From NCBI RefSeq assembly GCF_029872155.1, contig NZ_JARXLA010000005.1:310001-374000 (forward strand): DNA of 64,000 nucleotides, read 5' to 3'. Below the pieces are notes generated by a model that had not been told where the DNA came from, searched no databases, and worked only from the letters and a program-made list of their open reading frames with translations. The position numbers were made by a program, and so were the translations under genes. This DNA comes from Hyphomicrobium sp. D-2 (GTDB lineage: Bacteria; Pseudomonadota; Alphaproteobacteria; Rhizobiales; Hyphomicrobiaceae). How positions within the stretch are numbered: position 1 is the stretch's first letter; the number at the start of each line of letters is the position of its first letter. Below, piece by piece: positions 39,801 through 49,276 of this stretch.

Positions 39801-40376
39801 GTGGCACGTCCCCAAGGAAGAGACCGCGGTCGCGATCGCGAAGAACGTGACAGCGAGTTCACCGAGAAGCTCGTTCACATCAACCGTGTTGCTAAGGTTG
39901 TGAAGGGCGGCAAGCGCTTCGGCTTTGCTGCGCTCGTGGTTGTTGGTGACCTCAAGGGTCGCGTTGGCTTCGGTCATGGCAAGGCACGTGAAGTGCCTGA
40001 GGCAATCCGCAAGGCGACCGAGGCTGCAAAGCGTTCGTTGCTGCGCGTGCCGCTGCGCGATGCTCGTACGCTGCATCACGACACCGCCGGCCGTCACGGC
40101 GCGGGCAAGGTTGTGATCCGCTCGGCTCCGGCCGGTACCGGTGTTATCGCCGGTGGTGCGATGCGCGCCGTGTTCGAAATGCTGGGTGTGCAGGACGTGG
40201 TTGCCAAGTCGCTTGGCTCGGCCAACCCCTACAACGTGGTGCGCGCAACGTTCGATGCACTGAAGCACCAGGAAAACCCGCGTGGCGTTGCTGCCCGTCG
40301 CAATAAGAAGGTAAGCGAGATCGTTTCTCGTCGCCGCGACGGCTCCGCAGCCAGCGAGACTGTTGCCGAGGCGTAA
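39801..40376 (+). CDS. rpsE: 30S ribosomal protein S5
   Basis: 191 residues from GTG 39801: [20 protein letters not shown], then [54 protein letters not shown], the loop with [23 protein letters not shown], and the usual end. An AGAGGA site ends 7 bases before this GTG, so independent initiation is very likely even though the frame is continuous with rplR. S5 acts at the mRNA entry site and in decoding fidelity. Confidence 0.95.
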   Translation: MARPQGRDRGRDREERDSEFTEKLVHINRVAKVVKGGKRFGFAALVVVGDLKGRVGFGHGKAREVPEAIRKATEAAKRSLLRVPLRDARTLHHDTAGRHGAGKVVIRSAPAGTGVIAGGAMRAVFEMLGVQDVVAKSLGSANPYNVVRATFDALKHQENPRGVAARRNKKVSEIVSRRRDGSAASETVAEA

Positions 40377-40412
40377 TCGGGCGCGCCTCCGGCAAACTCA
40401 AGGAATAGCGAT

Positions 40413-40616
40413 ATGGCCAAGAAGACCATCATTGTCGAGCAGATCGCCAGCGCCAATCGGCGTCCGGCCGTTCAGACCCAGACCCTGCGCGGTCTAGGCC
40501 TCGACAAGCTGCACCGCCGGCGCGAGCTGGAAGATACTCCGGCCGTACGCGGCATGATCAACTCCGTTAGCCATCTGGTTCGCATCGTCGATGCGGCAGA
40601 GGCAAAGAAATCCTGA
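40413..40616 (+). CDS. rpmD: 50S ribosomal protein L30
   Basis: A 67-residue protein: [59 protein letters not shown]. The length is normal for the bacterial form. It lies between rpsE and rplO, 36 and 14 bases away. Confidence 0.97.
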   Translation: MAKKTIIVEQIASANRRPAVQTQTLRGLGLDKLHRRRELEDTPAVRGMINSVSHLVRIVDAAEAKKS

Positions 40617-40630
40617 GGAGCTAGGGTCCG

Positions 40631-41185
40631 ATGCGGCTCAACGAAATCAAGGACAAGCACGGTGCGCGCAAAGAGCGTGTGCGTATCGGGCGTGGCATCG
40701 GTTCGGGCGTAGGCAAGACGGGCGGCCGCGGTGGCAAGGGCCAGACCGCACGTTCGGGTGTTGCTATCGGTGGCTTCGAAGGCGGTCAGATGCCGCTTCA
40801 TCGCCGCCTGCCTAAGCGCGGCTTCAACAAGTGGCAGCGCAAGGACTATAACGAGGTGAACCTCGGTCAGTTGCAGAAGGCTGTCGATGACAAGCGCATC
40901 GATGCTGGCAAGCCGATCGACGTTGCTGCCCTCGTGGAAGCAGGCATCGTGCGCCGTCCCAAGGACGGTCTGCGTCTGCTTGGTTCGGGTGAGATCAGCG
41001 CGAAGGTCAGCGTGACGGTTAATCACGCGTCGGCGTCGGCGAAGGCCGCTGTGGAGAAGGCCGGTGGCACAATCACCCTGATTGAGCGTAAGGTTCTGGC
41101 TGCCGATGAGGCCAAGCGCGCCAAGACAGCGGCCAAGAAGAACAAGAGCGCCGTAGCAAAGCCTGCAGCGGGCAACGAAGGCTAA
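40631..41185 (+). CDS. rplO: 50S ribosomal protein L15 with a basic tail
   Basis: A 184-residue protein: [65 protein letters not shown] is the standard Gly/Arg-rich extension that enters the 50S core. The globular part follows, and a Lys/Ala-rich tail ([20 protein letters not shown]) adds about 25 residues. secY follows after a leader of about 155 bases. Confidence 0.97.
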   Translation: MRLNEIKDKHGARKERVRIGRGIGSGVGKTGGRGGKGQTARSGVAIGGFEGGQMPLHRRLPKRGFNKWQRKDYNEVNLGQLQKAVDDKRIDAGKPIDVAALVEAGIVRRPKDGLRLLGSGEISAKVSVTVNHASASAKAAVEKAGGTITLIERKVLAADEAKRAKTAAKKNKSAVAKPAAGNEG

Positions 41186-41341
41186 GGCCTTAGCGTCAGC
41201 GTCAAAGGCCGCCAGGCTGTAGATCTGGCGGCTGCTTTGTATAAAGGCGGCGTTGTCGCTCCGGGGAAAGGCTCCCATCTTAGGCGAGGGGACATCCAGA
41301 GCGGCCCGCCGCCGCAGGCGCAAAGGTTGGGAGAACGAACC

Positions 41342-42706
41342 ATGGTATCCGCTGCGGAGCAGCTTGCCGCCAACTTGAACTTTGGCTCCTTTGCCAAAGC
41401 CGAGGATTTGAAGCGTCGCATCTATTTCACGCTTGGCGCGCTCATCGTTTATCGCTTCGGTACCTTCATTCCGCTGCCGGGTATCAACCCGACGGCATTC
41501 GCGCAGACCTTTAACGCCAACTCGGCTGGCATCCTCGGCATGTTCAACATGTTCGCGGGCGGTGCCGTCGAGCGTATGGCGATCTTTGCGCTGAACATCA
41601 TGCCCTACATTTCGGCGTCGATCATCATGCAGTTGATGAGTTCGATGTCGCCGAAGCTCGAAGCCTTGAAAAAGGAAGGCGAGCAGGGCCGCAAGCAGAT
41701 CAACCAGTACACCCGTTACCTCACCGTGCTCCTGGCGGCTTTCCAGGCCTACGGCATTGCCATTGGTCTTGAGGGATCGAGCAGTGCGGCCGGATCGGTC
41801 GTGATCGAGCCGGGCTGGTTCTTCCGCGTCACCACTGTCATCACGCTCGTCGGCGGCACCATGTTCCTGATGTGGCTGGGTGAGCAGATCACGCAGCGCG
41901 GCGTCGGCAACGGTATTTCGCTGATCATCTTCGCAGGTATCGTCGCGGGATTGCCGTCGGCACTTGTCGGCCTGTTCGAGCTGGCGCGCACCGGTTCGCT
42001 GTCGGTCGTTCTGCTGCTTACGCTGCTGGTTCTGATGCTGTTCGTCGTCGGCGCCATCGTGTTCATGGAGCGTGCACAGCGCCGCCTGCTGATCCAGTAT
42101 CCGAAGCGTCAGGTTGGCAATCGGATGGCACAGGGCGAAAGCTCGCATCTGCCGCTGAAGCTCAACTCTGCCGGCGTTATTCCGCCGATCTTTGCTTCGT
42201 CGCTGTTGCTGCTGCCGATCACGGCTGCTCAGTTCACGGCCGGTCAGGGTCCGCAGTGGCTCAACGACATGACCGCCGCGCTCGGCACCGGACGGCCGCT
42301 GCACATCCTTGTCTATGTTGCGCTGATCATCTTCTTCGCCTTCTTCTACACGGCGGTTGTGTTTAATCCGAAGGACACGGCGGACAATCTGCGTAAATAC
42401 GGCGGATTCCTGCCCGGTATCCGCCCTGGCGACAAGACGGCGGAATACATCGACTACGTTCTCACTCGCATCACGGTTGTCGGCGCCATTTATCTAGCCG
42501 CGGTCTGTGTGCTTCCTGAAATCCTCATCGCCTACGCCGCCGTACCGTTCTACTTCGGTGGTACCTCACTTCTGATCGCCGTGAGCGTAACGATGGACAC
42601 GGTTTCGCAGGTGCAGAGCCATCTTCTGGCCCATCAGTATGAGGGTCTGATCAAGAAGGCGAAGCTGCGCGGAGCAACGCCAGGTGCGGGACGGGGACGT
42701 CGATGA
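41342..42706 (+). CDS. secY: Preprotein translocase subunit SecY
   Basis: A 454-residue inner-membrane protein with ten transmembrane helices. Family markers are [25 protein letters not shown], the plug-region [40 protein letters not shown]-type [14 protein letters not shown] and the cytoplasmic loop [25 protein letters not shown]. It forms the protein-conducting channel with SecE. ATG 41342 is preceded by GGGAGAACGAACC; the in-frame extension to 41237 is not family-like. The stop overlaps the adk start (ATGA). Confidence 0.97.
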   Translation: MVSAAEQLAANLNFGSFAKAEDLKRRIYFTLGALIVYRFGTFIPLPGINPTAFAQTFNANSAGILGMFNMFAGGAVERMAIFALNIMPYISASIIMQLMSSMSPKLEALKKEGEQGRKQINQYTRYLTVLLAAFQAYGIAIGLEGSSSAAGSVVIEPGWFFRVTTVITLVGGTMFLMWLGEQITQRGVGNGISLIIFAGIVAGLPSALVGLFELARTGSLSVVLLLTLLVLMLFVVGAIVFMERAQRRLLIQYPKRQVGNRMAQGESSHLPLKLNSAGVIPPIFASSLLLLPITAAQFTAGQGPQWLNDMTAALGTGRPLHILVYVALIIFFAFFYTAVVFNPKDTADNLRKYGGFLPGIRPGDKTAEYIDYVLTRITVVGAIYLAAVCVLPEILIAYAAVPFYFGGTSLLIAVSVTMDTVSQVQSHLLAHQYEGLIKKAKLRGATPGAGRGRR

Positions 42707-43296
42707 ACCTGATCCTGTTGGGGCCGCCCGGTGCCGGTAAAGGCACTCAGGCGGAGCGGATTGCGACGGAGCGTGGCCTGATCCAGTTGTCGACCGGAGA
42801 TATGCTCCGCGAGGCAGTTAAGGCAGGTTCCCCGATCGGACTGGAAGCCAAGGCGATTATGGCTGCCGGTGGTCTGGTGCCGGATGGGGTGGTCATCAAG
42901 ATCATCTCTGACCGCATCGCCCAGCCTGACTGCGCCAACGGATTTATCCTTGATGGATTTCCGCGCACGCTGAATCAGGCGGCCGCCCTTGATGAGCTGT
43001 TGGCACAGCAGGGCAAGAAACTTGACGCAGTCGTAGAACTGCGGGTTGACGACGCGATACTAGAATCGCGTATCGAGAACAGGGCTCGGGAAACGATCGC
43101 TGCCGGTGGAACTCCACGGGCGGATGATAATGCCGAGGCTTTGAGAAAACGGCTTATGGCGTATTACCGCGAGACGGCTCCGCTCATTGGTTACTACTTT
43201 GCCAAGGGCAAGCTGGACACGGTAGACGGCATGGCGTCGATTACGGAAGTGGCAGCGAGTGTTGATGCAATTCTGGGCTCACTCGCCGCACCTTGA
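42703..43296 (+). CDS. adk: Adenylate kinase (short form)
   Basis: A 197-residue enzyme with the P-loop GPPGAGKGT at residues 7-15, the AMP-binding STGDMLR and GFPRTLNQA segments, and a short lid (no zinc knuckle), as in many alphaproteobacteria. It interconverts ATP and AMP with 2 ADP. The adk position after secY is common and the ATGA overlap suggests coupled translation. About 20 bases later a new promoter begins the rpsM unit. Confidence 0.97.
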   Translation: MNLILLGPPGAGKGTQAERIATERGLIQLSTGDMLREAVKAGSPIGLEAKAIMAAGGLVPDGVVIKIISDRIAQPDCANGFILDGFPRTLNQAAALDELLAQQGKKLDAVVELRVDDAILESRIENRARETIAAGGTPRADDNAEALRKRLMAYYRETAPLIGYYFAKGKLDTVDGMASITEVAASVDAILGSLAAP

Positions 43297-43316
43297 AAAA
43301 ACCGTAATAGCGCCAA

Positions 43317-43345
43317 TTGACGGGGAGCTATAGCTCCGCTACAAC
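43317..43345 (+). promoter_or_regulatory. Promoter of rpsM-rpsK-rpoA-rplQ with a palindrome in the spacer
   Basis: A -35 TTGACG (43317-43322), an exact 17-base spacer and a -10 TACAAC (43340-43345). The spacer holds a perfect 14-bp palindrome, GGAGCTATAGCTCC (43324-43337). A protein bound there would block polymerase. This is consensus-based and not tested. Confidence 0.7.
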
Positions 43346-43374
43346 ACCCCGTTCTTAACGCGCCTGAAGTGCTT

Positions 43375-43413
43375 CCGGTCTGCAACCAGACAGACCGGAT
43401 GGGTGTGTTTTTT
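43375..43413 (+). terminator. Hairpin and T tract upstream of rpsM
   Basis: Stem 43375-43382/43391-43398 (CCGGTCTG/CAGACCGG) is followed 9 bases later by six T. It lies downstream of the putative promoter and 87 bases before rpsM, so it could be an attenuator or could end the spc transcript. Confidence 0.5.
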
Positions 43414-43499
43414 GGCGTAGGAAAAACGGATAGCAGCGACTTAGCCGCGCTGGGGCAGATGCCTCAGTTTGGCGGCAATCGATACCTCAGGAGAGACGT

Positions 43500-43871
43500 G
43501 TGGCCCGTATCGCAGGCGTCAACATTCCGACGCAGAAGCGCGTAGTAATCGCGCTGCAATACATTCACGGGATTGGTCCCAAGTTCGCGAACGACATCTG
43601 CGAGAAGGTGGGTATTCCTGCCGAACGCCGTGTGCAGCAGTTGACCGACGCCGAGGTTCTGCAGATCCGCGAAACCATCGACCGCGACTACCTCGTGGAA
43701 GGTGACCTTCGCCGCGAAGTCATCATGAACATCAAGCGCCTGATGGACCTGGGCTGCTACCGCGGTCTTCGTCACCGCAAGGGCCTGCCGGTTCATGGTC
43801 AGCGTACGCATACCAACGCCCGCACCCGCAAGGGTCCGGCGAAGGCTATCGCTGGCAAGAAGAAGTCTTGA
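43500..43871 (+). CDS. rpsM: 30S ribosomal protein S13
   Basis: A 123-residue protein from GTG 43500: [38 protein letters not shown], then the C-terminal [36 protein letters not shown] that reaches the tRNAs. It forms bridges to the 50S subunit. The GTG follows CAGGAGAGAC, a good site. Confidence 0.97.
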   Translation: MARIAGVNIPTQKRVVIALQYIHGIGPKFANDICEKVGIPAERRVQQLTDAEVLQIRETIDRDYLVEGDLRREVIMNIKRLMDLGCYRGLRHRKGLPVHGQRTHTNARTRKGPAKAIAGKKKS

Positions 43872-43971
43872 TTTGAGCGACGCCAGGGGAGCGGCATACG
43901 CCGGTCTCCGCTCGCTCGTTTCGCGTTGTGGATAATTGGGTCGCGCGACGGCCCTTGGAGAGACGACGGTT

Positions 43972-44367
43972 ATGGCCAAGGATACGGCACGCGGGAAGAT
44001 TCGTCGCCGCGAGAAAAAGAACATCACTTCGGGCGTTGCGCACGTCAATGCATCGTTCAACAATACCATGGTGACGATCACCGACGCCCAGGGCAACACG
44101 ATTTCCTGGTCTTCGTCTGGCGCCAAGGGCTTCAAGGGCTCGCGTAAGTCGACCCCGTACGCCGCTCAGGTTGCCGCTGAAGATGCTGGCCGCAAGGCTC
44201 AGGAACACGGCATGAAGATCCTTGAGGTTGAGGTTTGCGGCCCGGGTTCTGGCCGCGAGTCGGCTCTGCGCGCTCTGCAGTCCGTTGGTTTCCAGATCAC
44301 TTCGATCCGCGATGTAACGCCGATCCCGCATAACGGTTGCCGCCCGCGCAAGCGCCGTCGCGTTTAA
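43972..44367 (+). CDS. rpsK: 30S ribosomal protein S11
   Basis: A 131-residue protein: [69 protein letters not shown], ending [18 protein letters not shown]11 forms the platform with S6 and S18. ATG 43972 is preceded by GGAGAGACGACGGTT; the frame start at 43936 is not family-like. Confidence 0.97.
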   Translation: MAKDTARGKIRRREKKNITSGVAHVNASFNNTMVTITDAQGNTISWSSSGAKGFKGSRKSTPYAAQVAAEDAGRKAQEHGMKILEVEVCGPGSGRESALRALQSVGFQITSIRDVTPIPHNGCRPRKRRRV

Positions 44368-44512
44368 TTGTTTCTGTCGTGGCGCCGGGGCTCGGCGCCG
44401 CGCCCGTCACCGGTCATTGGCCTCGTCGGCCTTTGGTCGGTGAATGCGATTTTACCCCTCCCGCCTGCGCGCCTGGACGCAGGCCTCACTCTGTAAAGCG
44501 AGGCTCCCCGTG

Positions 44513-45535
44513 GTGAATGTCCTGCAAAAGAACTGGCAAGATCTGATCAAGCCGAACAAGCTCGACGTGGCCTCCGGTCGCGATAGCAGCCGGATCGCGA
44601 CCGTCGTCGCTGAGCCGCTGGAGCGTGGCTTCGGCATGACGCTGGGTAACGCCCTGCGTCGCGTTCTGCTGTCGTCCCTTCAGGGCGCTGCGATCAAGAC
44701 CGTTCAGATCGACGGCGTTCTGCATGAATTCTCTTCTATTCCTTCGGTGCGTGAGGATGTGACCAACATCATCCTCAACATCAAGGAAGTTGCGCTGCGC
44801 ATTCACTCCGAAGGCGTGAAGCGTCTGATCCTCAAGAAAGAAGGCGGCGGCCCGGTCCTGGCAAAGGACATCGAGGCAGGCCCTGACGTCGAGATCCTCA
44901 ATCCGGAGCACGTCATCTGCACGCTCGATCAGGGCGCTGCGATCCGGATGGAATTCACCGCTGACATGGGTAAGGGCTACGTTGCGGCTGACCGCAACCG
45001 TCCGGAAGATGCGCCGATCGGTCTTATCCCGGTCGACAGCCTCTACAGCCCGGTCAAGAAGGTTTCCTACAAGGTCGAGAACACCCGTGAGGGCCAGATT
45101 CTCGACTATGACAAGCTGACGATGACGGTTGAGACCGATGGCTCGGTGACACCTGAGGATGCGATCGCTCTCGCGGCCCGCATTCTGCAGGATCAGCTTG
45201 CTGTCTTCATCAACTTCGAAGAGCCGAAGAAGGCCGTTGAAGAAACGCGCCATCCGGAGCTGGCCTTCAACGCCGCGCTGCTCAAGAAGGTCGATGAGCT
45301 TGAGCTGTCGGTTCGCTCGGCAAACTGCCTGAAGAACGACAATATCGTTTATATCGGCGACCTGATCCAGAAGACCGAAGCCGAGATGCTGCGCACGCCG
45401 AACTTCGGCCGCAAGTCGCTCAACGAGATCAAGGAAGTGCTGGCCTCGATGGGTCTGCACCTCGGCATGGAAGTGCCGAACTGGCCGCCGGACAATATCG
45501 AAGAGCTGGCCAAGCGCTTCGAAGACCAGTACTGA
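44513..45535 (+). CDS. rpoA: DNA-directed RNA polymerase subunit alpha
   Basis: About 340 residues. It contains [18 protein letters not shown], the assembly domain with [23 protein letters not shown], and the C-terminal domain ([47 protein letters not shown]) that contacts UP elements and activators. No ATG fits; GTG at 44513, or 44510 next to it, is the likely start, with GAGG at 44500-44503. The ATG at 44444 would add 23 residues unlike the family. rplQ follows after 147 bases. Confidence 0.95.
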   Translation: MNVLQKNWQDLIKPNKLDVASGRDSSRIATVVAEPLERGFGMTLGNALRRVLLSSLQGAAIKTVQIDGVLHEFSSIPSVREDVTNIILNIKEVALRIHSEGVKRLILKKEGGGPVLAKDIEAGPDVEILNPEHVICTLDQGAAIRMEFTADMGKGYVAADRNRPEDAPIGLIPVDSLYSPVKKVSYKVENTREGQILDYDKLTMTVETDGSVTPEDAIALAARILQDQLAVFINFEEPKKAVEETRHPELAFNAALLKKVDELELSVRSANCLKNDNIVYIGDLIQKTEAEMLRTPNFGRKSLNEIKEVLASMGLHLGMEVPNWPPDNIEELAKRFEDQY

Positions 45536-45581
45536 GGCCAGGCACTACAACACGAGATAACTACAGCACGACGTGCGAATT

Positions 45582-45613
45582 CCGGCGGGTAGCCCTTGAG
45601 GCTACGACGCCGG
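45582..45613 (+). other. Hairpin in the rplQ leader
   Basis: CCGGCG (45582-45587) pairs with CGCCGG (45608-45613), and inside it GTAGCC (45589-45594) with GGCTAC (45600-45605). It lies 70 bases before rplQ. Its role is unknown; it may be an RNA-processing or regulatory site. Confidence 0.45.
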
Positions 45614-45682
45614 GACCACGATTAAGCCTAGCGAGGTGAGGCCGTAGAACCTCCCCGTTAAACAACCTAAGGGAACTTTGAT

Positions 45683-46108
45683 ATGAGACACAAGAAACTG
45701 GGTCGCCGGTTTAGTCGCGACAGCAGCCACCGTCAGGCGATGTTCTCCAACATGGCCGCTTCGCTGATCCGTCACGAGCAGATCGTTACCACGCTGCCGA
45801 AGGCGAAGGATCTGAAGCGCATCGTCGACAAGTACATCACGCTGGCCAAGCGCGGTGATCTGAACTCGCGCCGCCTTGCCGCTGCTCGCCTTCGCGACGA
45901 CGACATGGTCAAGAAGCTGTTTGACGTGCTGGCCGTGCGCTACAAGGATCGCGCTGGCGGTTACTCGCGCGTGCTGAAGGCCGGCTTCCGCTACGGTGAC
46001 AGCGCTCCGCGCGCCGTTATTGAGCTCGTTGACCGTGACGAGTCTGCCAAGGGCAAGGAAGATCGCGCCCGCCATGAAGCGCAGCTCGCTGCTGCTGGCG
46101 AAAGCTGA
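45683..46108 (+). CDS. rplQ: 50S ribosomal protein L17
   Basis: A 141-residue protein: [56 protein letters not shown], then the [28 protein letters not shown] segment. The extra 20 residues at the end vary in the family. L17 is near the tunnel exit. It ends the alpha operon before a strong terminator. Confidence 0.97.
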   Translation: MRHKKLGRRFSRDSSHRQAMFSNMAASLIRHEQIVTTLPKAKDLKRIVDKYITLAKRGDLNSRRLAAARLRDDDMVKKLFDVLAVRYKDRAGGYSRVLKAGFRYGDSAPRAVIELVDRDESAKGKEDRARHEAQLAAAGES

Positions 46109-46160
46109 GAATTGGAGCCGCCGCGAACAAGGTTCGCGGATTGGTTGCCTGAAACAAAAA

Positions 46161-46189
46161 GGCCGACGCCAACGCGTCGGCCTTTTTTT
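46161..46189. terminator. Intrinsic terminator after rplQ
   Basis: A 9-bp perfect stem 46161-46169/46174-46182 (GGCCGACGC/GCGTCGGCC) with a CAAC loop, then seven T. An A run on the left makes it usable from the opposite strand too, for the cupin gene. Confidence 0.9.
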
Positions 46190-46279
46190 GTTTTGAGGTT
46201 GGGATCACTTGACCGGATCACCGGACTGACAGTGCAAGCCGTGGATGCGTCGGCAAGTTCCGGCTGCTTTTTTGTGGCT

Positions 46280-46314
46280 CTCGGCGACTCCGCTTCGCGG
46301 AGCCGGCCGCCGAG
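46280..46314 (-). terminator. Hairpin after the cupin gene
   Basis: CTCGGCG (46280-46286) pairs with CGCCGAG (46308-46314), around an inner CTCCGC/GCGGAG stem with a tight loop. It begins 9 bases after the cupin stop on the minus strand. There is no clear T tract. Confidence 0.45.
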
Positions 46315-46322
46315 CGTAGGCT

Positions 46323-46769
46323 TCACGCTGCCTTGTCGGTCGCGCCCTGCGCTTCCATCAGCGCCTTGAATTCGGGAATGCCGAAGTTGGCGACGACGTT
46401 GAGGTCCGCGTCGAGGATGTCATAGACGTTGCCGGTCACGTTGCGGTTTGAGAAGAATGCGATCACGTCCACATCGCCGCCGCCCTCGGTGTGTGCCTCG
46501 CCGTCGCCAGGCGTCGACACATAGCTGCCAACCGGACGCACTTCCTTCAATTCGCCATTGGCGCGGTAGATGCGCAGTTCGCCCTGCAGAACTACGGTGA
46601 TGTAATCGCAGCGGTGGCGGTGCAGCGCGATTTTTGAGTTGGCGTCGAACTTGAACAGGATGTCGACGATGCGCTTTTCCTCATCGACGGCGCAGACGTG
46701 GAAGTGGACGTGATCCAGGCCTTCCAGCGTGTTCCAGCGGATGTTGCTTTGATCGAAGGGGATGCTCAT
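46323..46769 (-). CDS. Cupin-domain protein
   Basis: A 148-residue protein. ATG 46769 follows GAGGAACGCC on its strand, better placed than the GTG at 46781. It is a single cupin barrel: KFDANSKIALHRHRCDYITVVLQGELRIYR holds the first cupin motif with His-x-His and a later polar residue as likely metal ligands, and the second part is VGSYVSTPGDGEAHTEGGGDVDVIAFF. This resembles ChrR-like or acetylacetone-cleaving-type cupins. Substrate unknown. It is divergent from the AraC gene, which is the natural candidate for its regulator. Confidence 0.8.
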   Translation of the reverse strand: MSIPFDQSNIRWNTLEGLDHVHFHVCAVDEEKRIVDILFKFDANSKIALHRHRCDYITVVLQGELRIYRANGELKEVRPVGSYVSTPGDGEAHTEGGGDVDVIAFFSNRNVTGNVYDILDADLNVVANFGIPEFKALMEAQGATDKAA

Positions 46770-46908
46770 GGCGTTCCTCACGTTTTTCTCATTGGACTAA
46801 TTACCCGGTCACGACGGGCGGGCCTAACACCAACGTGACTTGTTGCGCCTGCGGCCGCTTGCCATTTTGCGCCAGGATCTTCATTGGGCATACCGACTGG
46901 GAATTGCC

Positions 46909-47916
46909 ATGGCACCCCGACTTTCTGGCTTCACCCGTGCCAGTTCGCTTGGCCCCATCGCTGAGTTCATGGGCCAGCATGGCGCTTCGATCGAACGGGT
47001 GCTGAGCGACGTCGATTTGCCGATGACGCTGCTGGAGCAGCCCGAAACGGTGGTGCCGCTGCGCGAGCAGTTCCGCCTGCTGGAGCGGGCGGCGCGGGCT
47101 ACGGGCGATGAATTTTTCGGCGCGCGGCTGGGGCAGGTTGTGCGATCGCGCCAGCTCAGCGGCTTTGGCGCCTGGATATGCGGGGCGCCGACGCTGCGTG
47201 ATGCGATTGCGCGTGCTCACGCCGGCCTTGGCACAATGCTGCAGACATCGACAGAGCTTACGTTCGCGGTTCACGAGGGCCGCGTGTGCTGGACGATTGA
47301 GTTCACCGATCCGGAAAGCATTGGACGGCACCACAACGAATTGCTGGGCGTCAGCTACATGATCGATACCATCCGCAGCTATGCCGGATGCGCCTGGCGA
47401 CCTGATACACTCGTGACGGTGCTGCCCCGTGGAACACCGCACGCGGAGCTTGAGGACATCTTCCGGTGCAACATCGGCCACGGCGCGGCGGCGACGTCGA
47501 TAACGTTTGATGCCTGCCTGCTCGATAGCGTCAATCCTTCAGGCACGCTGCCAGTGATCATTGCACCGTCAGCGCTTGAGCCAACGGTGCCGGGCCAACG
47601 CGACGCCCTGGCCATGATTGGAGCCGTCACCGATCTGGCATTGCATGATGGCTACCCGCGCATCGATTGGGTGGCCGCGAAACTCGGGACGACGCGCCGT
47701 ACGCTGCAACGGCTGTTGGCCCAGAACGGAACTTCCTTCAGCCGCATCGTCGACGATGCCCTGTTGCGGCGCGCGGTTCGCTATCTGGAAGATAACGAGC
47801 GCAGCATTACCGCCATCGGGTTTGAGCTGGGATATCGGGATGCGGCGCATTTCAGCCGCGCGTTCCATCGCTGGACCGGGATGGCGCCGCGGGTTTATCG
47901 CCAACGCCTCAATTGA
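46909..47916 (+). CDS. AraC-family transcriptional regulator
   Basis: About 335 residues from ATG 46909; an earlier in-frame start at 46840 is possible. The N-terminal 200 or so residues match the arabinose-binding-type ligand domain of AraC regulators (LPMTLLEQPETVVPLREQFRLLERAARATGDEFFGARLG). The C-terminus has two helix-turn-helix units, ending DAAHFSRAFHRWTGMAPRVYRQRL, the family signature. The effector is unknown. Genes on each side (cupin, reductase) are likely targets. It lies 139 bases from the cupin start, with shared control sequence between them. Confidence 0.9.
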   Translation: MAPRLSGFTRASSLGPIAEFMGQHGASIERVLSDVDLPMTLLEQPETVVPLREQFRLLERAARATGDEFFGARLGQVVRSRQLSGFGAWICGAPTLRDAIARAHAGLGTMLQTSTELTFAVHEGRVCWTIEFTDPESIGRHHNELLGVSYMIDTIRSYAGCAWRPDTLVTVLPRGTPHAELEDIFRCNIGHGAAATSITFDACLLDSVNPSGTLPVIIAPSALEPTVPGQRDALAMIGAVTDLALHDGYPRIDWVAAKLGTTRRTLQRLLAQNGTSFSRIVDDALLRRAVRYLEDNERSITAIGFELGYRDAAHFSRAFHRWTGMAPRVYRQRLN

Positions 47917-48021
47917 GCCTTGGCTATGGTGCGCACTCCTGTAAATCAGCTGGATGATGAAATGCCTCGGGTGTTCCGTAGCGCGCATTCGATGAAGCCA
48001 TGAGCGGAAGGGCGGAAGCCA

Positions 48022-49050
48022 ATGTCCAAGCAGAAGGTTTTGGTCACCGGGGCGTCGGGCCTCGTCGCCAAGTTCTGTATCGCGGAGCTCATCCGTCAGG
48101 GCTACGACGTCCGCGCGACCGTTCGAAGCCAAGCGCGGGTGGACGCAACCCGGCGCGGGATCGCCAGTGCAGGCGCTGATCCTGCAGCAGTGGAGTTTGT
48201 CGAGGCCGATCTGTTGTCCGACAACGGATGGGATGCGGCAACGGCGGGTTGCCGTTTCGTGCAGCACGTTGCGTCGCCATTTCCGCTGAAAAATCCGCGT
48301 AACGCCGATGAAGTGATCCGCCCCGCGCGGGAAGGTACGCTGCGCGTGCTGAAGGCGGCGCATCGCAGCGGCGTTGCACGCGTTGTGCTGACGTCATCCA
48401 TCGTTGCCGTTTCGCTGCCGTGGCCTGAAGCGCCGGCGGGGCACGTGTTCGACGAACACGACTGGAGCAATCCCGAGCGTCCCGATGTTACGCCGTACGT
48501 CATGTCGAAGACGCTGGCAGAGCGCGCCGCGTGGGATTTTGTCAATGCAACACCGGGCGCGCCCGAGCTTGCTGTCGTCAATCCGGGCTTCGTGCTTGGC
48601 CCCGCACCTGACGGGGATCTATCGACATCGCACGAAGTGGTCCGGCTGATGGGCAAAGGCGCTTATCCGGTGGCGCCTAAGGTTGGATTTCCGGTTAGTG
48701 ATGTGCGCGATGTTGCCGTGACGCACGCGCTGGCGATGACGCACAATCAGGCGAAGGGGCAGCGCTTCCTGTCCGCCAACGGATTTCTGCGTCTCTATGA
48801 GCTGGGCCAGACCATCGGCCGAACGCTGCCTGATATTGCCCGCAAGATGCCGCGCGGAGAAATGCCGGATGGTCTGGTGCGGGTGCTTGCGTTCGTTGAT
48901 CGCCGCCTGAATGCGGTTAAGCCGGAACTTGGCTTCCCGCGCCCGGTCAGCAACGCCAAGGCGAAGGAGATGCTGGGGCAGTCGTTCCGGTCCGCCGAGC
49001 AGGCTACGGTGGCCGCATCGGAAAGCCTTCGCAAGCTGGGAATAATCTGA
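48022..49050 (+). CDS. NAD(P)-dependent epimerase/dihydroflavonol-4-reductase-like oxidoreductase
   Basis: A 342-residue extended short-chain dehydrogenase. The dinucleotide site is VTGASGLVAKF (Gly10, Gly13), with an unusual Val-Ala in place of the last Gly. The catalytic Tyr159 and Lys163 are in YVMSK, with a Ser pair in LTSSIVAV upstream. Fold and length match the dihydroflavonol reductase/cinnamyl reductase group; bacterial members reduce small aldehydes or ketones. Substrate unknown. It follows the AraC gene by about 100 bases on the same strand, so they may share control. Confidence 0.85.
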   Translation: MSKQKVLVTGASGLVAKFCIAELIRQGYDVRATVRSQARVDATRRGIASAGADPAAVEFVEADLLSDNGWDAATAGCRFVQHVASPFPLKNPRNADEVIRPAREGTLRVLKAAHRSGVARVVLTSSIVAVSLPWPEAPAGHVFDEHDWSNPERPDVTPYVMSKTLAERAAWDFVNATPGAPELAVVNPGFVLGPAPDGDLSTSHEVVRLMGKGAYPVAPKVGFPVSDVRDVAVTHALAMTHNQAKGQRFLSANGFLRLYELGQTIGRTLPDIARKMPRGEMPDGLVRVLAFVDRRLNAVKPELGFPRPVSNAKAKEMLGQSFRSAEQATVAASESLRKLGII

Positions 49051-49276
49051 GCGCTGGCGATCCAAAGGCCGCCGCTATCTAGTTAATTTGGCGGCGCTGG
49101 CCGCGCGTGAATCGCGGCTAGTCCTAATTTTGCGCGCAAAAGCGCGCGCCGGTGCTGATTTTCTGTCATTCAGGCGCCATATGCCGGGCATCCCGCCACG
49201 GGGGTGCCACGAAATCAGGCCGCTATGCTATTGCTTCGCTCAGAAGTGGGGCAGCGCGCTGGCGTGCTGCGGATGA

